A stretch of DNA of 64,000 nt from Phycisphaerales bacterium (GCA_029260295.1 JAJDDN010000007.1:186001-250000), one strand, 5' to 3'; counted from the first letter of the stretch, positions 52,815-62,329 are shown. The notes: generated by a model not told the origin, from the sequence alone. Numbers and translations: made by a program.

Positions 52815-54014
52815 ATGTCCAGAACATCCATCAACAGTTCATTCCTCTATATCGCCAGCAAGCCCAGCGGGGGCAAGGCGATCGGTGTACGGACCGCCCG
52901 TTCTCACAGAGCACTCGCAGGAGTCCTCCGCAAGGAACGACAGGTGCTCGTCAAGACCTGGAAACTCCCAGCATGGGCGGTCAATGAGCCCGAGATGTCC
53001 CTCAAAGACCACGCCGAGTTCGATGCCCAGCTCGCCCAACTCCTCGATAGAGGCGTCCCCCTCACAGAGGCCCTCGAAGTCGCCGCCACGGTCGTCAAAT
53101 CCACAAACGAAGACCGCATCCTCCGCCTCCGCTCGCTTATCTCCCAGGGCACCAGTTTCAACGACGCGTGCCACCAGGTCGGGAGCTTCGATGAAGTCAC
53201 CTGCGCGGTCTACAAAGCCGCCGAGAAAACGGGCGACCTTGCCGGCGCGTGCCGCCAGCTCTCGATCGGCGCCAAGCGTCGATTGGAAGTCTCGGGCAAG
53301 GCCGCGACGCTGATGATTTATCCGTGCATTGTCCTCAGCATCGCGTTTGTCGCGGGGCTGGTGATGATGACCCTCGTCGTCCCGACCATCGGTGAATCCA
53401 TGGCCAGCGCCGGGATCGAGGTCCCGCTATTCACCAAGATCCTCGTCTCGGCCGGGCTGCTGATCCGTGCCAACATTATGTTTTTACTTGGCGCGATCGT
53501 CCTGCTCATTGTCGGCGGATTCCTCTGGCGAGGAGCCGTGGCCAAGCTTGCCGTCACGCTTACACGCAATATGCCTTTCGTCCGCGATGTGGTGCTTGAA
53601 CAGGAACTCACCCGGTTCTTCTCGGTCATGGGCTCAATGACCCGGTCGGGCATCGTGCTCAGCGACGCAATCGCGGTATCGAGCGGCGTGATCGGGCACC
53701 CAAAACTCAGCCGTGACCTTCAACGGCTCCAGATGCGGCTCATCGAGGGCGGACTATTCCGCTCGCTGATCGACCAGGTCTCGGCCCTCCCACTAGCGAC
53801 CCGCAAACTGCTGGTAGCGGCTGATCAAGCGGGGGACCTGGAATCAGCCTTTGATTCACTCGCCAAGGACCACGCCCAGAATGTAGACAAAAAAACCGCA
53901 CGCCTGATGGCGATGCTCGAGCCGCTGCTGATCGTGATCCTGTTCATGATCGTGGGCACGATGATCCTTGCGATCATGCTCCCGATGATGAACATGACCG
54001 GATCGGTCTTATAA
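52815..54014 (+). CDS. gspF: Type II secretion inner-membrane protein GspF
   Basis: 399 aa, the usual GspF/PilC size. Two T2SSF domains of similar pattern: AQLAQLLDRGVPLTEALEVAA...GTSFNDACHQVG, and RFFSVMGSMTRSGIVLSDAIAV...GGLFRSLIDQVSALP. Three membrane helices are present, including the C-terminal PLLIVILFMIVGTMILAIMLPM. GspF is the polytopic platform protein that links the pseudopilus to the ATPase. It is the first gene of this operon; gspE and gspD are not next to it. About 250 bp with no visible gene precede it, and no clear Shine-Dalgarno is seen. Confidence 0.92.
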   Translation: MSRTSINSSFLYIASKPSGGKAIGVRTARSHRALAGVLRKERQVLVKTWKLPAWAVNEPEMSLKDHAEFDAQLAQLLDRGVPLTEALEVAATVVKSTNEDRILRLRSLISQGTSFNDACHQVGSFDEVTCAVYKAAEKTGDLAGACRQLSIGAKRRLEVSGKAATLMIYPCIVLSIAFVAGLVMMTLVVPTIGESMASAGIEVPLFTKILVSAGLLIRANIMFLLGAIVLLIVGGFLWRGAVAKLAVTLTRNMPFVRDVVLEQELTRFFSVMGSMTRSGIVLSDAIAVSSGVIGHPKLSRDLQRLQMRLIEGGLFRSLIDQVSALPLATRKLLVAADQAGDLESAFDSLAKDHAQNVDKKTARLMAMLEPLLIVILFMIVGTMILAIMLPMMNMTGSVL

Positions 54015-54113
54015 TGACGACCTATTGACCATACCAGCAGGCACCGATTCCTGTTGTGAATAAATGAATGCAACACACGCCGGGCATCGGCGTTGAACAC
54101 GGGAGCTATACAC

Positions 54114-54542
54114 ATGACCACACTCAACACACAACTCAATGCAAGATCGAACCCACGGATCCGTCCCGGCTTCTCACTCATCGAACTTACCGCGGTGCTT
54201 GTGATCCTCGGACTGCTCATGGCCGGTGCCGCCGTCGCGGTACCATCGCAGATCAAGAAAGCCCGCATCCGCACGACCAAGAACAGCATGGTTGTTATCA
54301 AAACGCAGGTCGAATCCTTTCGCGCCGAAAACGCGGGCGACTCACCAGCAACCCTCGCGCTCCTGATCCCTTCATTCATGGAAGAAGGCTCGGACTCTGA
54401 TTCGTTCAAAGAGAAATACTACTACCTCCCAACCCCCGGCGGCGCACACGAATACGAGCTCCGCTCGGCCGGTCCAGACAAAGAAATGGGCACCGAGGAC
54501 GACATCAATGTCTGGACCATGGATGTCTCCAACGCCAACTGA
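54114..54542 (+). CDS. gspG: Major pseudopilin GspG
   Basis: 142 aa from the ATG at 54114 (GGAG 8 nt upstream). The prepilin peptidase site is RPG/FSLIEL with Glu at +5, followed by a single hydrophobic helix (TAVLVILGLLMAGAAVAV). The C-terminal part contains TPGGAHEYELRSAGPDKEMGTEDDI, the calcium-binding loop typical of GspG major pseudopilins. It polymerises into the T2SS pseudopilus. The second gene of the operon, directly after gspF. Confidence 0.93.
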   Translation: MTTLNTQLNARSNPRIRPGFSLIELTAVLVILGLLMAGAAVAVPSQIKKARIRTTKNSMVVIKTQVESFRAENAGDSPATLALLIPSFMEEGSDSDSFKEKYYYLPTPGGAHEYELRSAGPDKEMGTEDDINVWTMDVSNAN

Positions 54543-54547
54543 TACCA

Positions 54548-55165
54548 ATGACCCGCAAGCACTCTCCATTCCTGCGACAATACAAAGCGTCACCCAGCCG
54601 CCGAGGCAGGGCGTCTACGAGACGCGGCGCCACGCTCATTGAAGCGGTGCTGGCCACCGTTCTTCTGGGGATGGTCGCGGCCACACTCGCCAGCGCGGTC
54701 TCGTTTATGACCGCATCGCAGCGTCGCATGCAGCAGCGGCTCGGGGCCGCCGAGCTGGCCAACCGGCTGATGCTGATGTACATGGACGACCAGGACGCGA
54801 TGCCCAACAAGCTGCTCCCGATCGAGTACGACATGGACCTCTTCCGCTGGACACTGGAAGTCGACCCCGTCGAGTTCACTATGGCCCAGCTCCCAGATGA
54901 AGCCGACGACAACGCGATCGGGTCGGGGATCAACTTCAACCGCATCCGCCTGGTCTCAATCCGCGTCTGGCTCAGCGAAGATTCCGGCGGTGCACGCGGA
55001 TTCTCGACCCAGTTCCCAAACTCGCAGCTCACCCGCCTCATCGACCCGCTCGCACTCTCAAACCCTGACTCGCTCCAGACCATGATCGACTCACCGGGCG
55101 GGATGGAACGCCTCTTTGAACGGCTCATGGAACTCGATGCCGCCGGCGGGGGTGGGACCCCATGA
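54548..55165 (+). CDS. Minor pseudopilin, GspI/GspH-like
   Basis: 205 aa. The N-terminus has a basic leader of ~25 residues, then a cleavage site RRG/ATLIEA with Glu at +5 and a hydrophobic helix (VLATVLLGMVAATLASAV). The rest is hydrophilic, with a Pro/Asp-rich central segment. It is too divergent to separate GspI from GspH by eye; the position after gspG and before the J-like gene favours an H- or I-type minor pseudopilin. It begins 5 bp after gspG and overlaps the next gene by 4 bp. Confidence 0.75.
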   Translation: MTRKHSPFLRQYKASPSRRGRASTRRGATLIEAVLATVLLGMVAATLASAVSFMTASQRRMQQRLGAAELANRLMLMYMDDQDAMPNKLLPIEYDMDLFRWTLEVDPVEFTMAQLPDEADDNAIGSGINFNRIRLVSIRVWLSEDSGGARGFSTQFPNSQLTRLIDPLALSNPDSLQTMIDSPGGMERLFERLMELDAAGGGGTP

Positions 55166-56232
55166 GCGGAATCGCCATGAAAAAACGAGGCTTCACACTC
55201 GTGGAGATGACGCTGGCGATCGTTGTTGGCGCATTGGTACTACTGGGTGTTTCTGGAGTATTTGCCGCGACTCGGAATATGGATCGCATCTTTGGTGATC
55301 AATACGCACACTCCACCCAGCTCCACATCACCCAGATGACCATCCGCAGAGCAATGCTCTCGCTGCTGGTGCTTGAAGACCAGAGGCAAGCCCAGGCCAG
55401 CACGCCAGGCAACGACGACCAAGACGAGAACCAACTCCCGGATCGCTCCCGGATCATCCTGGAAACAGACCCGGTCTATGCCGCGATCCCCGGGCAATGG
55501 CAGCCCCAACGCTTCGAGGTCGTGCTTTCCACTCCCCCGATCGCGCTGGACATGGCGACCAAGGCCGCCGCGTGGGCGAGGATCAGTGACCGCGACGAGG
55601 ACTCGCTGGATTTCTCGTCTACAGACGCATCGGGAGGCGTATTGCGATCGGTCTTTGAGCTTCGTCCAGACGAAAGCCGAGAACGGATCATGCGCCGCGC
55701 CGGGATTATGGACCCAGACCCACAAGCAGACGAACGGCTCGCGATGAGTAACTCTACCCCCGAAGGATGGACACTCTGGTGGAGACCAATACTCCGGACC
55801 GAGAGTAACTTCCTCCGCAGCGGCGGCGCCCCACTCGCTGACTCGGCCGGCACCCAAGACGAAGTCCGGTTCCGCCTCGCCGGCGCGATCCCGCTGGTCA
55901 AAAATATCGAGATGTGCTCGTGGACCATTTACAAGAGCGATGAGAAAATCAATGAATACGACGCGCTGGAGATGAGCAGCCTGCCCGCGTACGCCGAGTT
56001 TGAGCTCCTGCTCCTCAATGGTCAATACGCGACCTGGATGTTCGAGATCGACTGGGTGCTCGGCGACGACCCGCTGGACATGGTCGATGACGACGCGGCC
56101 GCCGATGACGACGATGATAACGACAATGACAACAACGGTGGACCCGCCGACCCCGACATCCCAGGGAACCGTGGCGGCACCGGGCCCGACCGGGATAATC
56201 AAAACGGCAACTTCGGAGGCGGTGACACCTAA
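55162..56232 (+). CDS. Minor pseudopilin, GspJ-like, with acidic C-terminal tail
   Basis: 356 aa (GspJ is usually ~200). The prepilin site is KKRG/FTLVEM with Glu at +5, then a helix (TLAIVVGALVLLGVSGVFA). The start may be the second Met (MKKRG). A long soluble domain follows (ERIMRRAGIMDP...VRFRLAGAIPL...MFEIDWVLGDDPLDM). The last ~50 residues are unusual: DDDAAADDDDDNDNDNNGG then a Gly/Asp/Asn-rich stretch, probably calcium-binding or disordered. It overlaps the previous gene (ATGA) and meets the next at TAATG. Confidence 0.75.
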   Translation: MSGIAMKKRGFTLVEMTLAIVVGALVLLGVSGVFAATRNMDRIFGDQYAHSTQLHITQMTIRRAMLSLLVLEDQRQAQASTPGNDDQDENQLPDRSRIILETDPVYAAIPGQWQPQRFEVVLSTPPIALDMATKAAAWARISDRDEDSLDFSSTDASGGVLRSVFELRPDESRERIMRRAGIMDPDPQADERLAMSNSTPEGWTLWWRPILRTESNFLRSGGAPLADSAGTQDEVRFRLAGAIPLVKNIEMCSWTIYKSDEKINEYDALEMSSLPAYAEFELLLLNGQYATWMFEIDWVLGDDPLDMVDDDAAADDDDDNDNDNNGGPADPDIPGNRGGTGPDRDNQNGNFGGGDT

Positions 56233-57116
56233 TGCCTATCCGCACCTGCATTCGAACACTTGCCCAATCCGCGACCGCCCGCGGCGGGTTTGTCATGCCG
56301 ATGGTGATTCTGCTTATGGTCGTCGTTGGGCTGACCATGTCGCTCTCGCTCCGCCGGCTCTCAACCCAGCAACTGGTGGTCACCCGGCAGGTCAACGCGT
56401 ACTACGAGCACCACTCAGGCCGGGGGCTCCAAGAGGCCATCGGCGCCTGGCTCCGTCAACAGAACGGGCGGGAACTTGACGAGGTTCTCGAACCAAACAC
56501 CGGCAAAGCCATGGACATCACCCTATCGGGCGGCTCCATTGTTTCGATCTATCTCTTTGATGCCCAAGGGGCCCTGCTCTCGGATCTATCGAGTGTTCCT
56601 GGCGCGCAGGTAGACGAGGTCGGCCTTGCTCTCAAGAACCTGTCAGGATCCGTTGGGCCTCGAGAGTTTGCACAGTACACAAGACCATTTGGCCCCGCGG
56701 CAGTCAGCATTCATACAGCCCCCGAATCCGTCTTGCGGGCGATCTCAGAAGCAATTGCCGGGGGGAATGGGATCCGGTTAGCCGACGACATCATCCGTCA
56801 TCGTGGCTCAGGAGAACGGATGACCAGGCAGATCTTGGTTGAAACCGCGACCCGAGCCGGGGTGAACTCCGAACAACGGGCGGCGGTCCTCCGGCGCTTT
56901 GCGACCGATGTCCAAATTTGGGGCGTTGTCGTCGAAGTCCGCGGCGGGCGGGGGCTCAATAATGGCCGATTACTGGCTCGATACGGGGGCGTGACCCGGA
57001 TTCGATCAAACACCGGACGACGATCATCAAGCAATGTGATGGAAATTGGTGCGTTCTATACCTGGAAAGACCTCGGTATCGACAGTCAGAGCATCGATCC
57101 AGCCGATCTGTACTAG
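56232..57116 (+). CDS. Minor pseudopilin, GspK-like
   Basis: 294 aa. The N-terminal site is RGG/FVMPMVILLMVV with no Glu at +5, as in GspK tip proteins, whose helix cannot pair with the preceding subunit. The mature part has HHSGRGLQEAIGAWLRQQ and a later SVLRAISEAIAGGNGIRLADDIIRHR stretch, suggestive of the helix-hairpin-helix-like SAM repeats of GspK. The start shares its A with the stop of the J-like gene (TAATG). GspK caps the pseudopilus tip together with I and J. Confidence 0.78.
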   Translation: MPIRTCIRTLAQSATARGGFVMPMVILLMVVVGLTMSLSLRRLSTQQLVVTRQVNAYYEHHSGRGLQEAIGAWLRQQNGRELDEVLEPNTGKAMDITLSGGSIVSIYLFDAQGALLSDLSSVPGAQVDEVGLALKNLSGSVGPREFAQYTRPFGPAAVSIHTAPESVLRAISEAIAGGNGIRLADDIIRHRGSGERMTRQILVETATRAGVNSEQRAAVLRRFATDVQIWGVVVEVRGGRGLNNGRLLARYGGVTRIRSNTGRRSSSNVMEIGAFYTWKDLGIDSQSIDPADLY

Positions 57117-57181
57117 AGCAAGGGCTACCCTGTTGGAGCCCGGAATCAGTGAATTATGTGATCCTCAAGAGAATACAAAAC

Positions 57182-58006
57182 ATGAGCACGATCATTTCAA
57201 GAACAAAGGCAAAGCAACTCACCCTGCTCTATCAGGTGACGGCCGCGGTTTGCGTGCTCGGAGCCGTGGCTGTAGGTGTCGTGGGATTGCCAAATTCCAG
57301 CTCATCGGCCCAAATCAACGATGTCTCACAGTCCCCTGCGTCGCCCCCTATTCCAGGGGTCGCCCAGAACACCAATGACACCCCACTCAAAACGCAGCAG
57401 ACCCGGATTGACCCCGGATCGATCAGTGCTCGGTTGTCGATGCTCGACAACGCACCGGCCGTTTCGGTTGTCGCTGATACGACCCCGACCACGAACCCTG
57501 AAGATCCAGTCCCCGAAGGTGTCGGAACGCTTGCAAAGCGGATCCGGTACACAGGGTACATCGACGACAGCGACCAGAAACTGGCGTTCATCCGGATCGA
57601 TGGGATGCAGCGGATCGTTGCCGAGGGCTCGGTTGCTCAGGCGGGATCAATAGGACTTAAAGATCTGACCATCACCGCTGTCCGTCCGAAGTATATTTTG
57701 GTAACCGATGGCCAGGCTGAGGATCGGATCACGCTGGCTGCTAAGAACGGCCCTTCGATCACGATGTCCGCAGGCCAGACCGTCATTGCCCCTCCAGAGC
57801 GACAAACCCTTGCCGACATGGTTCTTACACCCGAGGAACTCGCCGAGCTTGAAAAACTCCCGGTCAGACAGCGGAAGGCGAGAGAAAATATGCTCCGTCG
57901 TCAAAAACTTGGCCGACCAGGTCCGGGCAAAAAAGAACCATTGGCATCGTTCCGAGCCGGGGCCGGCAGCTTATCCGATCAACGCCAACAATCCGAAAAT
58001 GATTGA
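57182..58006 (+). CDS. GspC/PilP-like inner-membrane protein
   Basis: 274 aa from the ATG at 57182. A short cytoplasmic N-terminus is followed by one membrane helix (TLLYQVTAAVCVLGAVAVGVVGL), a Pro/Ser/Thr linker, and a small beta-domain: RYTGYIDDSDQKLAFIRIDG...AEGSVAQAGSIGLKDLTITAVRPKYILVT. This is the homology-region (HR) pattern of GspC and PilP, which contacts the secretin GspD. The C-terminus is basic and Gln/Arg-rich. Assignment to GspC rests on this domain and the operon position. Confidence 0.65.
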   Translation: MSTIISRTKAKQLTLLYQVTAAVCVLGAVAVGVVGLPNSSSSAQINDVSQSPASPPIPGVAQNTNDTPLKTQQTRIDPGSISARLSMLDNAPAVSVVADTTPTTNPEDPVPEGVGTLAKRIRYTGYIDDSDQKLAFIRIDGMQRIVAEGSVAQAGSIGLKDLTITAVRPKYILVTDGQAEDRITLAAKNGPSITMSAGQTVIAPPERQTLADMVLTPEELAELEKLPVRQRKARENMLRRQKLGRPGPGKKEPLASFRAGAGSLSDQRQQSEND

Positions 58007-59646
58007 CCAATCCATCCACCATACCCACCATTCATCCACCATCAACACATAAAGTACATCATTTGAGCGATCGCATCTGTTATCTTGAACGCACCGACCG
58101 TGGGCTCGCACTCTCAGGCATCCGCCTGGTGAGTACCCACGCCGATGATCACTGGGACGCGACGGCCGGTGGGTCCCCCGACGCTGTGCTTCAAACTATC
58201 GAAGACGCTGCGGTGTGGATCCGCCAAAGACTCAAAGCCGGCGGGGGAACATCAAAGTCCTTCCCGGTTCTTTGCCTTGATACCGATGGCACCATCTGCA
58301 CCTGGACCAAACCCGAAGATACCAGCCCAGAAATGATCGCAGCAGCGATCGATCAACTCGATGTGGATCAAGACGACGATGCACTCGAAGGTGGGATGCA
58401 TTCCTCGATGGGCGAGCGGTTCCCGGATCTTCCTCTAGAAGTGAACTATGAATCGCTCAGCGACGAGCAAACTTCTGATGGTTCACGCCGGGCTGTCGTG
58501 GCGACTCCAGACATCTCGGCGAGGCTCCTGATCGACCAGCTCGATTCGATGGGCATCCGGATTGGCCGCGTTGAAAACCTATGGACGATGATCGCGATGG
58601 GCTGGGACCCTGGCGCGCCGCACAGATCCAGTGCCCGCGACTCCCAGCGGGTGGTCTCGACAGATGATCCTGTCTGCGGGTGTGTGCTCATGGATCCCAA
58701 TCGCGCCCGGCTCATCTGGACTTGGTCGAAACGCGGCCAGCTGATTGCCGCGGGATCAATGCGGGTCGGTCATGACTCAGAAGGCCCGGTTCTCCATGAA
58801 AGCGATATTGCCCGGCTTTGCGCCGATTGGCTTGGATGGGCGGCCCAGCTTGGGGTTGCCCCGATGCGGGTGGTGATGGTCCTGCCTGAAAGCGATCATC
58901 AAAGCATCTCACAGAGCAAGACCGAGGACGACACCGAGATCAAACGCGGCTTTGATCACACCAAAATCGGGAGCATGTTCTCTTCGCACTGGCCGATGGC
59001 TACAACCGATCTTGTCATCGAGGCCGATCCGATTTTGGCAACACTCCGCGCGATCCACACGATCGAAGATACCACCAAAAACAAGAATACCCGCGACGAC
59101 CAGCTCACCAACCGTCCCGGTCGATCCCATCGTTCTATGTACCGCTGGGCGGCGGCCGCGCTCATCTTTGCAGGAACAGCCGTTGGCTGGACTGCGATGA
59201 CGCTCTACGGGCAAGGCTCAGAAACTCTCAAAGAGGCCAAGAGCGCACGGGCCCAGATGATTGATCAGATCATGAAGCTCCAGCCACCGGTCGCGGATCT
59301 TCGCCTGCCCACTGCAGAGCTCCAGGCAAGACTCAGCCGGCTTGTGTCCAGCACCGGACCGATGCAAGTGACCGCTCCCAGACCTGTACTCGAAGAACTC
59401 GAAACTGTGTCATTTGTGCTCGGGATGTCCGGCATTGACATTGATACGATCTCACTCACCAACACGCTGGCCACACTCAAGATCCGGACCCAAGACCTTG
59501 CACTCGCCGAGCAGATCAACGAGGCGCTGCGGTCGATCGAAGGCTCGCATATCCAATGGCGAGCCTCACCAGATCTCACCAAACGAGGCGTACAGATCGA
59601 AGCGACATTCACCGGCACCTGGATCAGGGAGGAGAGTTCGTCATGA
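58003..59646 (+). CDS. GspL-like (PilM/PilN-type) cytoplasmic-membrane protein
   Basis: Up to 547 aa. The start is uncertain: TTG 58003 overlaps the previous stop by 4 bp, while TTG 58063 (before SDRICYLERTDRG) fits the family N-terminus better. Residues ~20-300 have an actin-like alternation as in GspL/PilM. A single helix (YRWAAAALIFAGTAVGWTAMTLYG) follows near 385-410, then a coiled-coil and a ferredoxin-like domain of the PilN type (IDTISLTNTLATLKIRTQDL). GspL links the ATPase GspE to GspM. The start of the M-like gene overlaps its stop. Confidence 0.68.
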   Translation: MTNPSTIPTIHPPSTHKVHHLSDRICYLERTDRGLALSGIRLVSTHADDHWDATAGGSPDAVLQTIEDAAVWIRQRLKAGGGTSKSFPVLCLDTDGTICTWTKPEDTSPEMIAAAIDQLDVDQDDDALEGGMHSSMGERFPDLPLEVNYESLSDEQTSDGSRRAVVATPDISARLLIDQLDSMGIRIGRVENLWTMIAMGWDPGAPHRSSARDSQRVVSTDDPVCGCVLMDPNRARLIWTWSKRGQLIAAGSMRVGHDSEGPVLHESDIARLCADWLGWAAQLGVAPMRVVMVLPESDHQSISQSKTEDDTEIKRGFDHTKIGSMFSSHWPMATTDLVIEADPILATLRAIHTIEDTTKNKNTRDDQLTNRPGRSHRSMYRWAAAALIFAGTAVGWTAMTLYGQGSETLKEAKSARAQMIDQIMKLQPPVADLRLPTAELQARLSRLVSSTGPMQVTAPRPVLEELETVSFVLGMSGIDIDTISLTNTLATLKIRTQDLALAEQINEALRSIEGSHIQWRASPDLTKRGVQIEATFTGTWIREESSS

Positions 59647-60218
59647 GCGCCCTGCCCAATGAATCCAGACTCAGTTCGGACGATCGATACGAGCTCGCAT
59701 CGCGCGCTGTCATGCAAGAACGCCAGTCCCGCCCAGTGCACTTTGTGGTTTTGGGCGTCATTGTGTTCGTTGCCGCCTTAATCTTCCTCGCGGTCGCATG
59801 GCGGCATAACACAACCGCCAACAACAAGCTCGTTCATAACCGAGTGGAAGCATCGAGTATCGAGCGGATGATTATGCAAATCGGCGAGCTTGAAACAGCC
59901 CAGACCCAAACTACCGGCGATGACATCTTCAAACCCATCCCCGATATCCTAACCAGGATTACCCGCGTAGGAACCCAGGTCGGGCTTGAGAACGAGCTGA
60001 ATCTTCCAAGAAACACTGCCCCGCGCGTGACCGGGTCCGCCAGGCTTCTGAGCTATCCATACACGGTGCGTGATTCTTCACTCGAACGGATCCTGACATG
60101 GATACAGCAATCACAAGACCAAATCCCCGGACTGTTGATCCGGGAGATTACCATCACACTCAATGCGAAGAGCTGGCTTGTCAAGGTCACGCTGGCCCGG
60201 TACGAACGGGTCGAATAG
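59643..60218 (+). CDS. GspM/PilO-like membrane protein
   Basis: 191 aa from the ATG at 59643, which overlaps the L-like stop (ATGA) and has GGAGGAG upstream. One membrane helix (VHFVVLGVIVFVAALIFLAVAW, residues ~34-55) precedes a coiled-coil (ELETAQTQT) and a small ferredoxin-like domain (SYPYTVRDSSLERILTWIQQSQ...IREITITLNAKSWLVKVTLARY). Size, topology and order identify it as the GspM or PilO equivalent that pairs with GspL. Confidence 0.68.
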   Translation: MSALPNESRLSSDDRYELASRAVMQERQSRPVHFVVLGVIVFVAALIFLAVAWRHNTTANNKLVHNRVEASSIERMIMQIGELETAQTQTTGDDIFKPIPDILTRITRVGTQVGLENELNLPRNTAPRVTGSARLLSYPYTVRDSSLERILTWIQQSQDQIPGLLIREITITLNAKSWLVKVTLARYERVE

Positions 60219-60230
60219 GAGTCTTTCGAA

Positions 60231-60893
60231 ATGACGATGAACGGATCAATAGCTCGACCCTGCCGATCAATGGCCACGCTAACGCTGGCAGCATTCACGC
60301 TCCTTGGTGCCCCGGCAATGACCGGGTGCTCAAGCCCGGATCGCACCTGGGACACCAACACAACCAAGGCCGCATCGGACCCGGTTGATGCATACAAGCA
60401 ACGCTCCCGCACCGAAGCCATCACACTCTTTAACCAGGCGTCCCAGCACCATGAGAACGGGGATTTCGAGAAGGCACTGGTCAAGTACCGCGAATCCATC
60501 CAAAGAGACAACACCATATTCGCAGCATGGAACAACATGGGCCAGCTGCTGATGCAAGAGAAAAACTACGCCGACGCGGTGTCGGCCTATAAAATCGCTT
60601 CGGACCTCCAGCTCACCGATCCACGCCCTGACTACAACATCGGGCTTGCTTACCAGATCATCGGATGGGGAGACGAATCATTTATCCACTTCGATCGCTC
60701 GCTGGATCGGGACCCCAACTACCTGCCCTCGTTGCGGGGAATCGTGCGCAGCGCCGAGATGCTGGGTACTGGGGACCAACGAATCCTTGAGTTCATACGC
60801 AGCGGACAGCTCCGCGAGAACGATGACCAGTGGCGTGAATACTTCGATCGCCAACGCTTCCGTGTCGAAAAACTGATCGAAGAAAGCACCTAA
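60231..60893 (+). CDS. TPR-repeat lipoprotein
   Basis: 220 aa with a lipoprotein signal ending PAMTGC (residue ~33). Two to three tetratricopeptide repeats follow (ALVKYRESIQRDNTIFAAWNNMGQLLMQEKNYADAV and SDLQLTDPRPDYNIGLAYQIIG). It starts 12 bp after the M-like gene and ends the operon. TPR lipoproteins commonly serve as pilotins or secretin-assembly factors for T2SS and type IV pili, so such a role is likely but unproven. Confidence 0.78.
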   Translation: MTMNGSIARPCRSMATLTLAAFTLLGAPAMTGCSSPDRTWDTNTTKAASDPVDAYKQRSRTEAITLFNQASQHHENGDFEKALVKYRESIQRDNTIFAAWNNMGQLLMQEKNYADAVSAYKIASDLQLTDPRPDYNIGLAYQIIGWGDESFIHFDRSLDRDPNYLPSLRGIVRSAEMLGTGDQRILEFIRSGQLRENDDQWREYFDRQRFRVEKLIEEST

Positions 60894-60910
60894 ACTTAGT
60901 CTCCAAACAA

Positions 60911-62329
60911 TCAGAGCCGCTCGGCGGCAAGCGACGCCAGCTCGGATCGTTCGGTCTTGGCGAGAGTCACATGCCCGACCATACCCAGCCCGCGCATCCG
61001 CTCGACGGCGTAACTCAGGCCGTTGGAAGATTGATCCAGGTATGGGTTATCGATCTGCCCGATGTCGCCGGTCAACACCAGCTTGGTTCCTTCACCGATG
61101 CGAGAGACAATCGTCTTCACCTCGTGGGGTGTCAGGTTCTGTGCTTCATCCACAATCATGAACTGGTGCGGGATCGACCGGCCACGGATGTAGGTCAGCG
61201 GCTCAAGTACCAGCCGGCCGTCGGCGACGAGCTTCTCGATGCGCTGTTCTGAGGTCTTTGATTCGGGCGCTTGGTTAGGCGAGCCGCGCGTTGAAAGCAG
61301 GTACGACAAGTTGTCAAAGATCGGTTGCATCCACGCACCCAGCTTCTCGTCCTTGTCGCCCGGGAGATACCCGATGTCCCTGCCCATCGGCATGATGGGC
61401 CGAGCAACCAGCAGCTTGTCGAAGCGTTCTTCCTGGAACACCTTGGTCATCCCTGCAGCGATCGCAAGCAGGGTCTTGCCCGTACCGGCACTACCAAGCA
61501 AAGTCACCATCTTGATCTCGTCATCGAGGAGCATATCCAGAGCCATGGTCTGCTGAACATTGCGGGCCATGATCCCGAAGGTGGGTTTGCGTTGTCCCGC
61601 AACTGGGATCAGGTGCTCGGTATCGGTCAATCGACGCGCCAACCCAGAATGGGTCTCGTCCTGCGCATCGGTGAGCATGACATACTGATTGGGCGTGATC
61701 TCGCGTTGATAGGTCTGCCCGCTGTCAGTCTCGACCTTCAGGTACGGCTCAAGATGATCGAGCGACAGCATACGGTCGGCGTAGAGCTCATCGATGATGT
61801 CTCGCCCGACGGCCAACTCCATGTAGCCGGTATAGAGCCGCTCGCCATCTACGCGTTGGTCGCGGACATCCTCGGACTTGATCCCCAGCGCGTCGGCCTT
61901 GATCCGGGCGGCGAGATCTTTGGACACAAACACAACCCGGTTGTTGGCCCGGTGCAATGACCACGCCGCGGCGATAATCCGGTTGTCGGGCATGTCCTTG
62001 GACAGGATCGGCGGACGGGAATGATCCTCAACATCGATACTGAGCCACCCGGTCGCACCACTGGAATGAACACCGAGTTTTTCGAGCGAGACGCCTTCGA
62101 TGAGTTTGCCATGGCCTCGCAAACGATCGAGCTGGCGGATCGCGGTCCGCGCGTTGCGGCCCACATCGTCCTCGCGACGCTTCATCGTATCGAGCTCTTC
62201 GAGCACGGGGTACGGGATCACGATGTGGTTCTCTTGGAATACAAACATCGCGTTTGGGTTGTGCAGCAGCACATTGGTATCGAGCACATAGTACTTAATT
62301 GATGAGCTGGTATTTTTTTTGTCGGTCAT
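60911..62329 (-). CDS. PhoH family PIN-ATPase (PhoH2)
   Basis: 472 aa. Residues ~10-145 are a PIN ribonuclease domain with the acidic residues in YYVLDTNVLLH, VLEELD and SKDMPDNRIIAAA. After a linker, residues ~245-470 form the PhoH RNA helicase-like ATPase: Walker A LLGSAGTGKTLLAIAA (~282), Walker B FMIVDEAQNLTPHEVKT, and LVLTGDIGQIDNPYLD. PhoH2 proteins unwind and cut RNA. The gene faces the T2SS operon and is independent of it. Confidence 0.93.
   Translation of the reverse strand: MTDKKNTSSSIKYYVLDTNVLLHNPNAMFVFQENHIVIPYPVLEELDTMKRREDDVGRNARTAIRQLDRLRGHGKLIEGVSLEKLGVHSSGATGWLSIDVEDHSRPPILSKDMPDNRIIAAAWSLHRANNRVVFVSKDLAARIKADALGIKSEDVRDQRVDGERLYTGYMELAVGRDIIDELYADRMLSLDHLEPYLKVETDSGQTYQREITPNQYVMLTDAQDETHSGLARRLTDTEHLIPVAGQRKPTFGIMARNVQQTMALDMLLDDEIKMVTLLGSAGTGKTLLAIAAGMTKVFQEERFDKLLVARPIMPMGRDIGYLPGDKDEKLGAWMQPIFDNLSYLLSTRGSPNQAPESKTSEQRIEKLVADGRLVLEPLTYIRGRSIPHQFMIVDEAQNLTPHEVKTIVSRIGEGTKLVLTGDIGQIDNPYLDQSSNGLSYAVERMRGLGMVGHVTLAKTERSELASLAAERL

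Noticed and set aside
55240-56202. 320-aa minus-strand ORF across the GspJ-like gene
   Set aside because: Shadow of a gene with a pseudopilin signal and operon context; its Val/Gly/Ile runs mirror the Asp/Asn repeats on the other strand.
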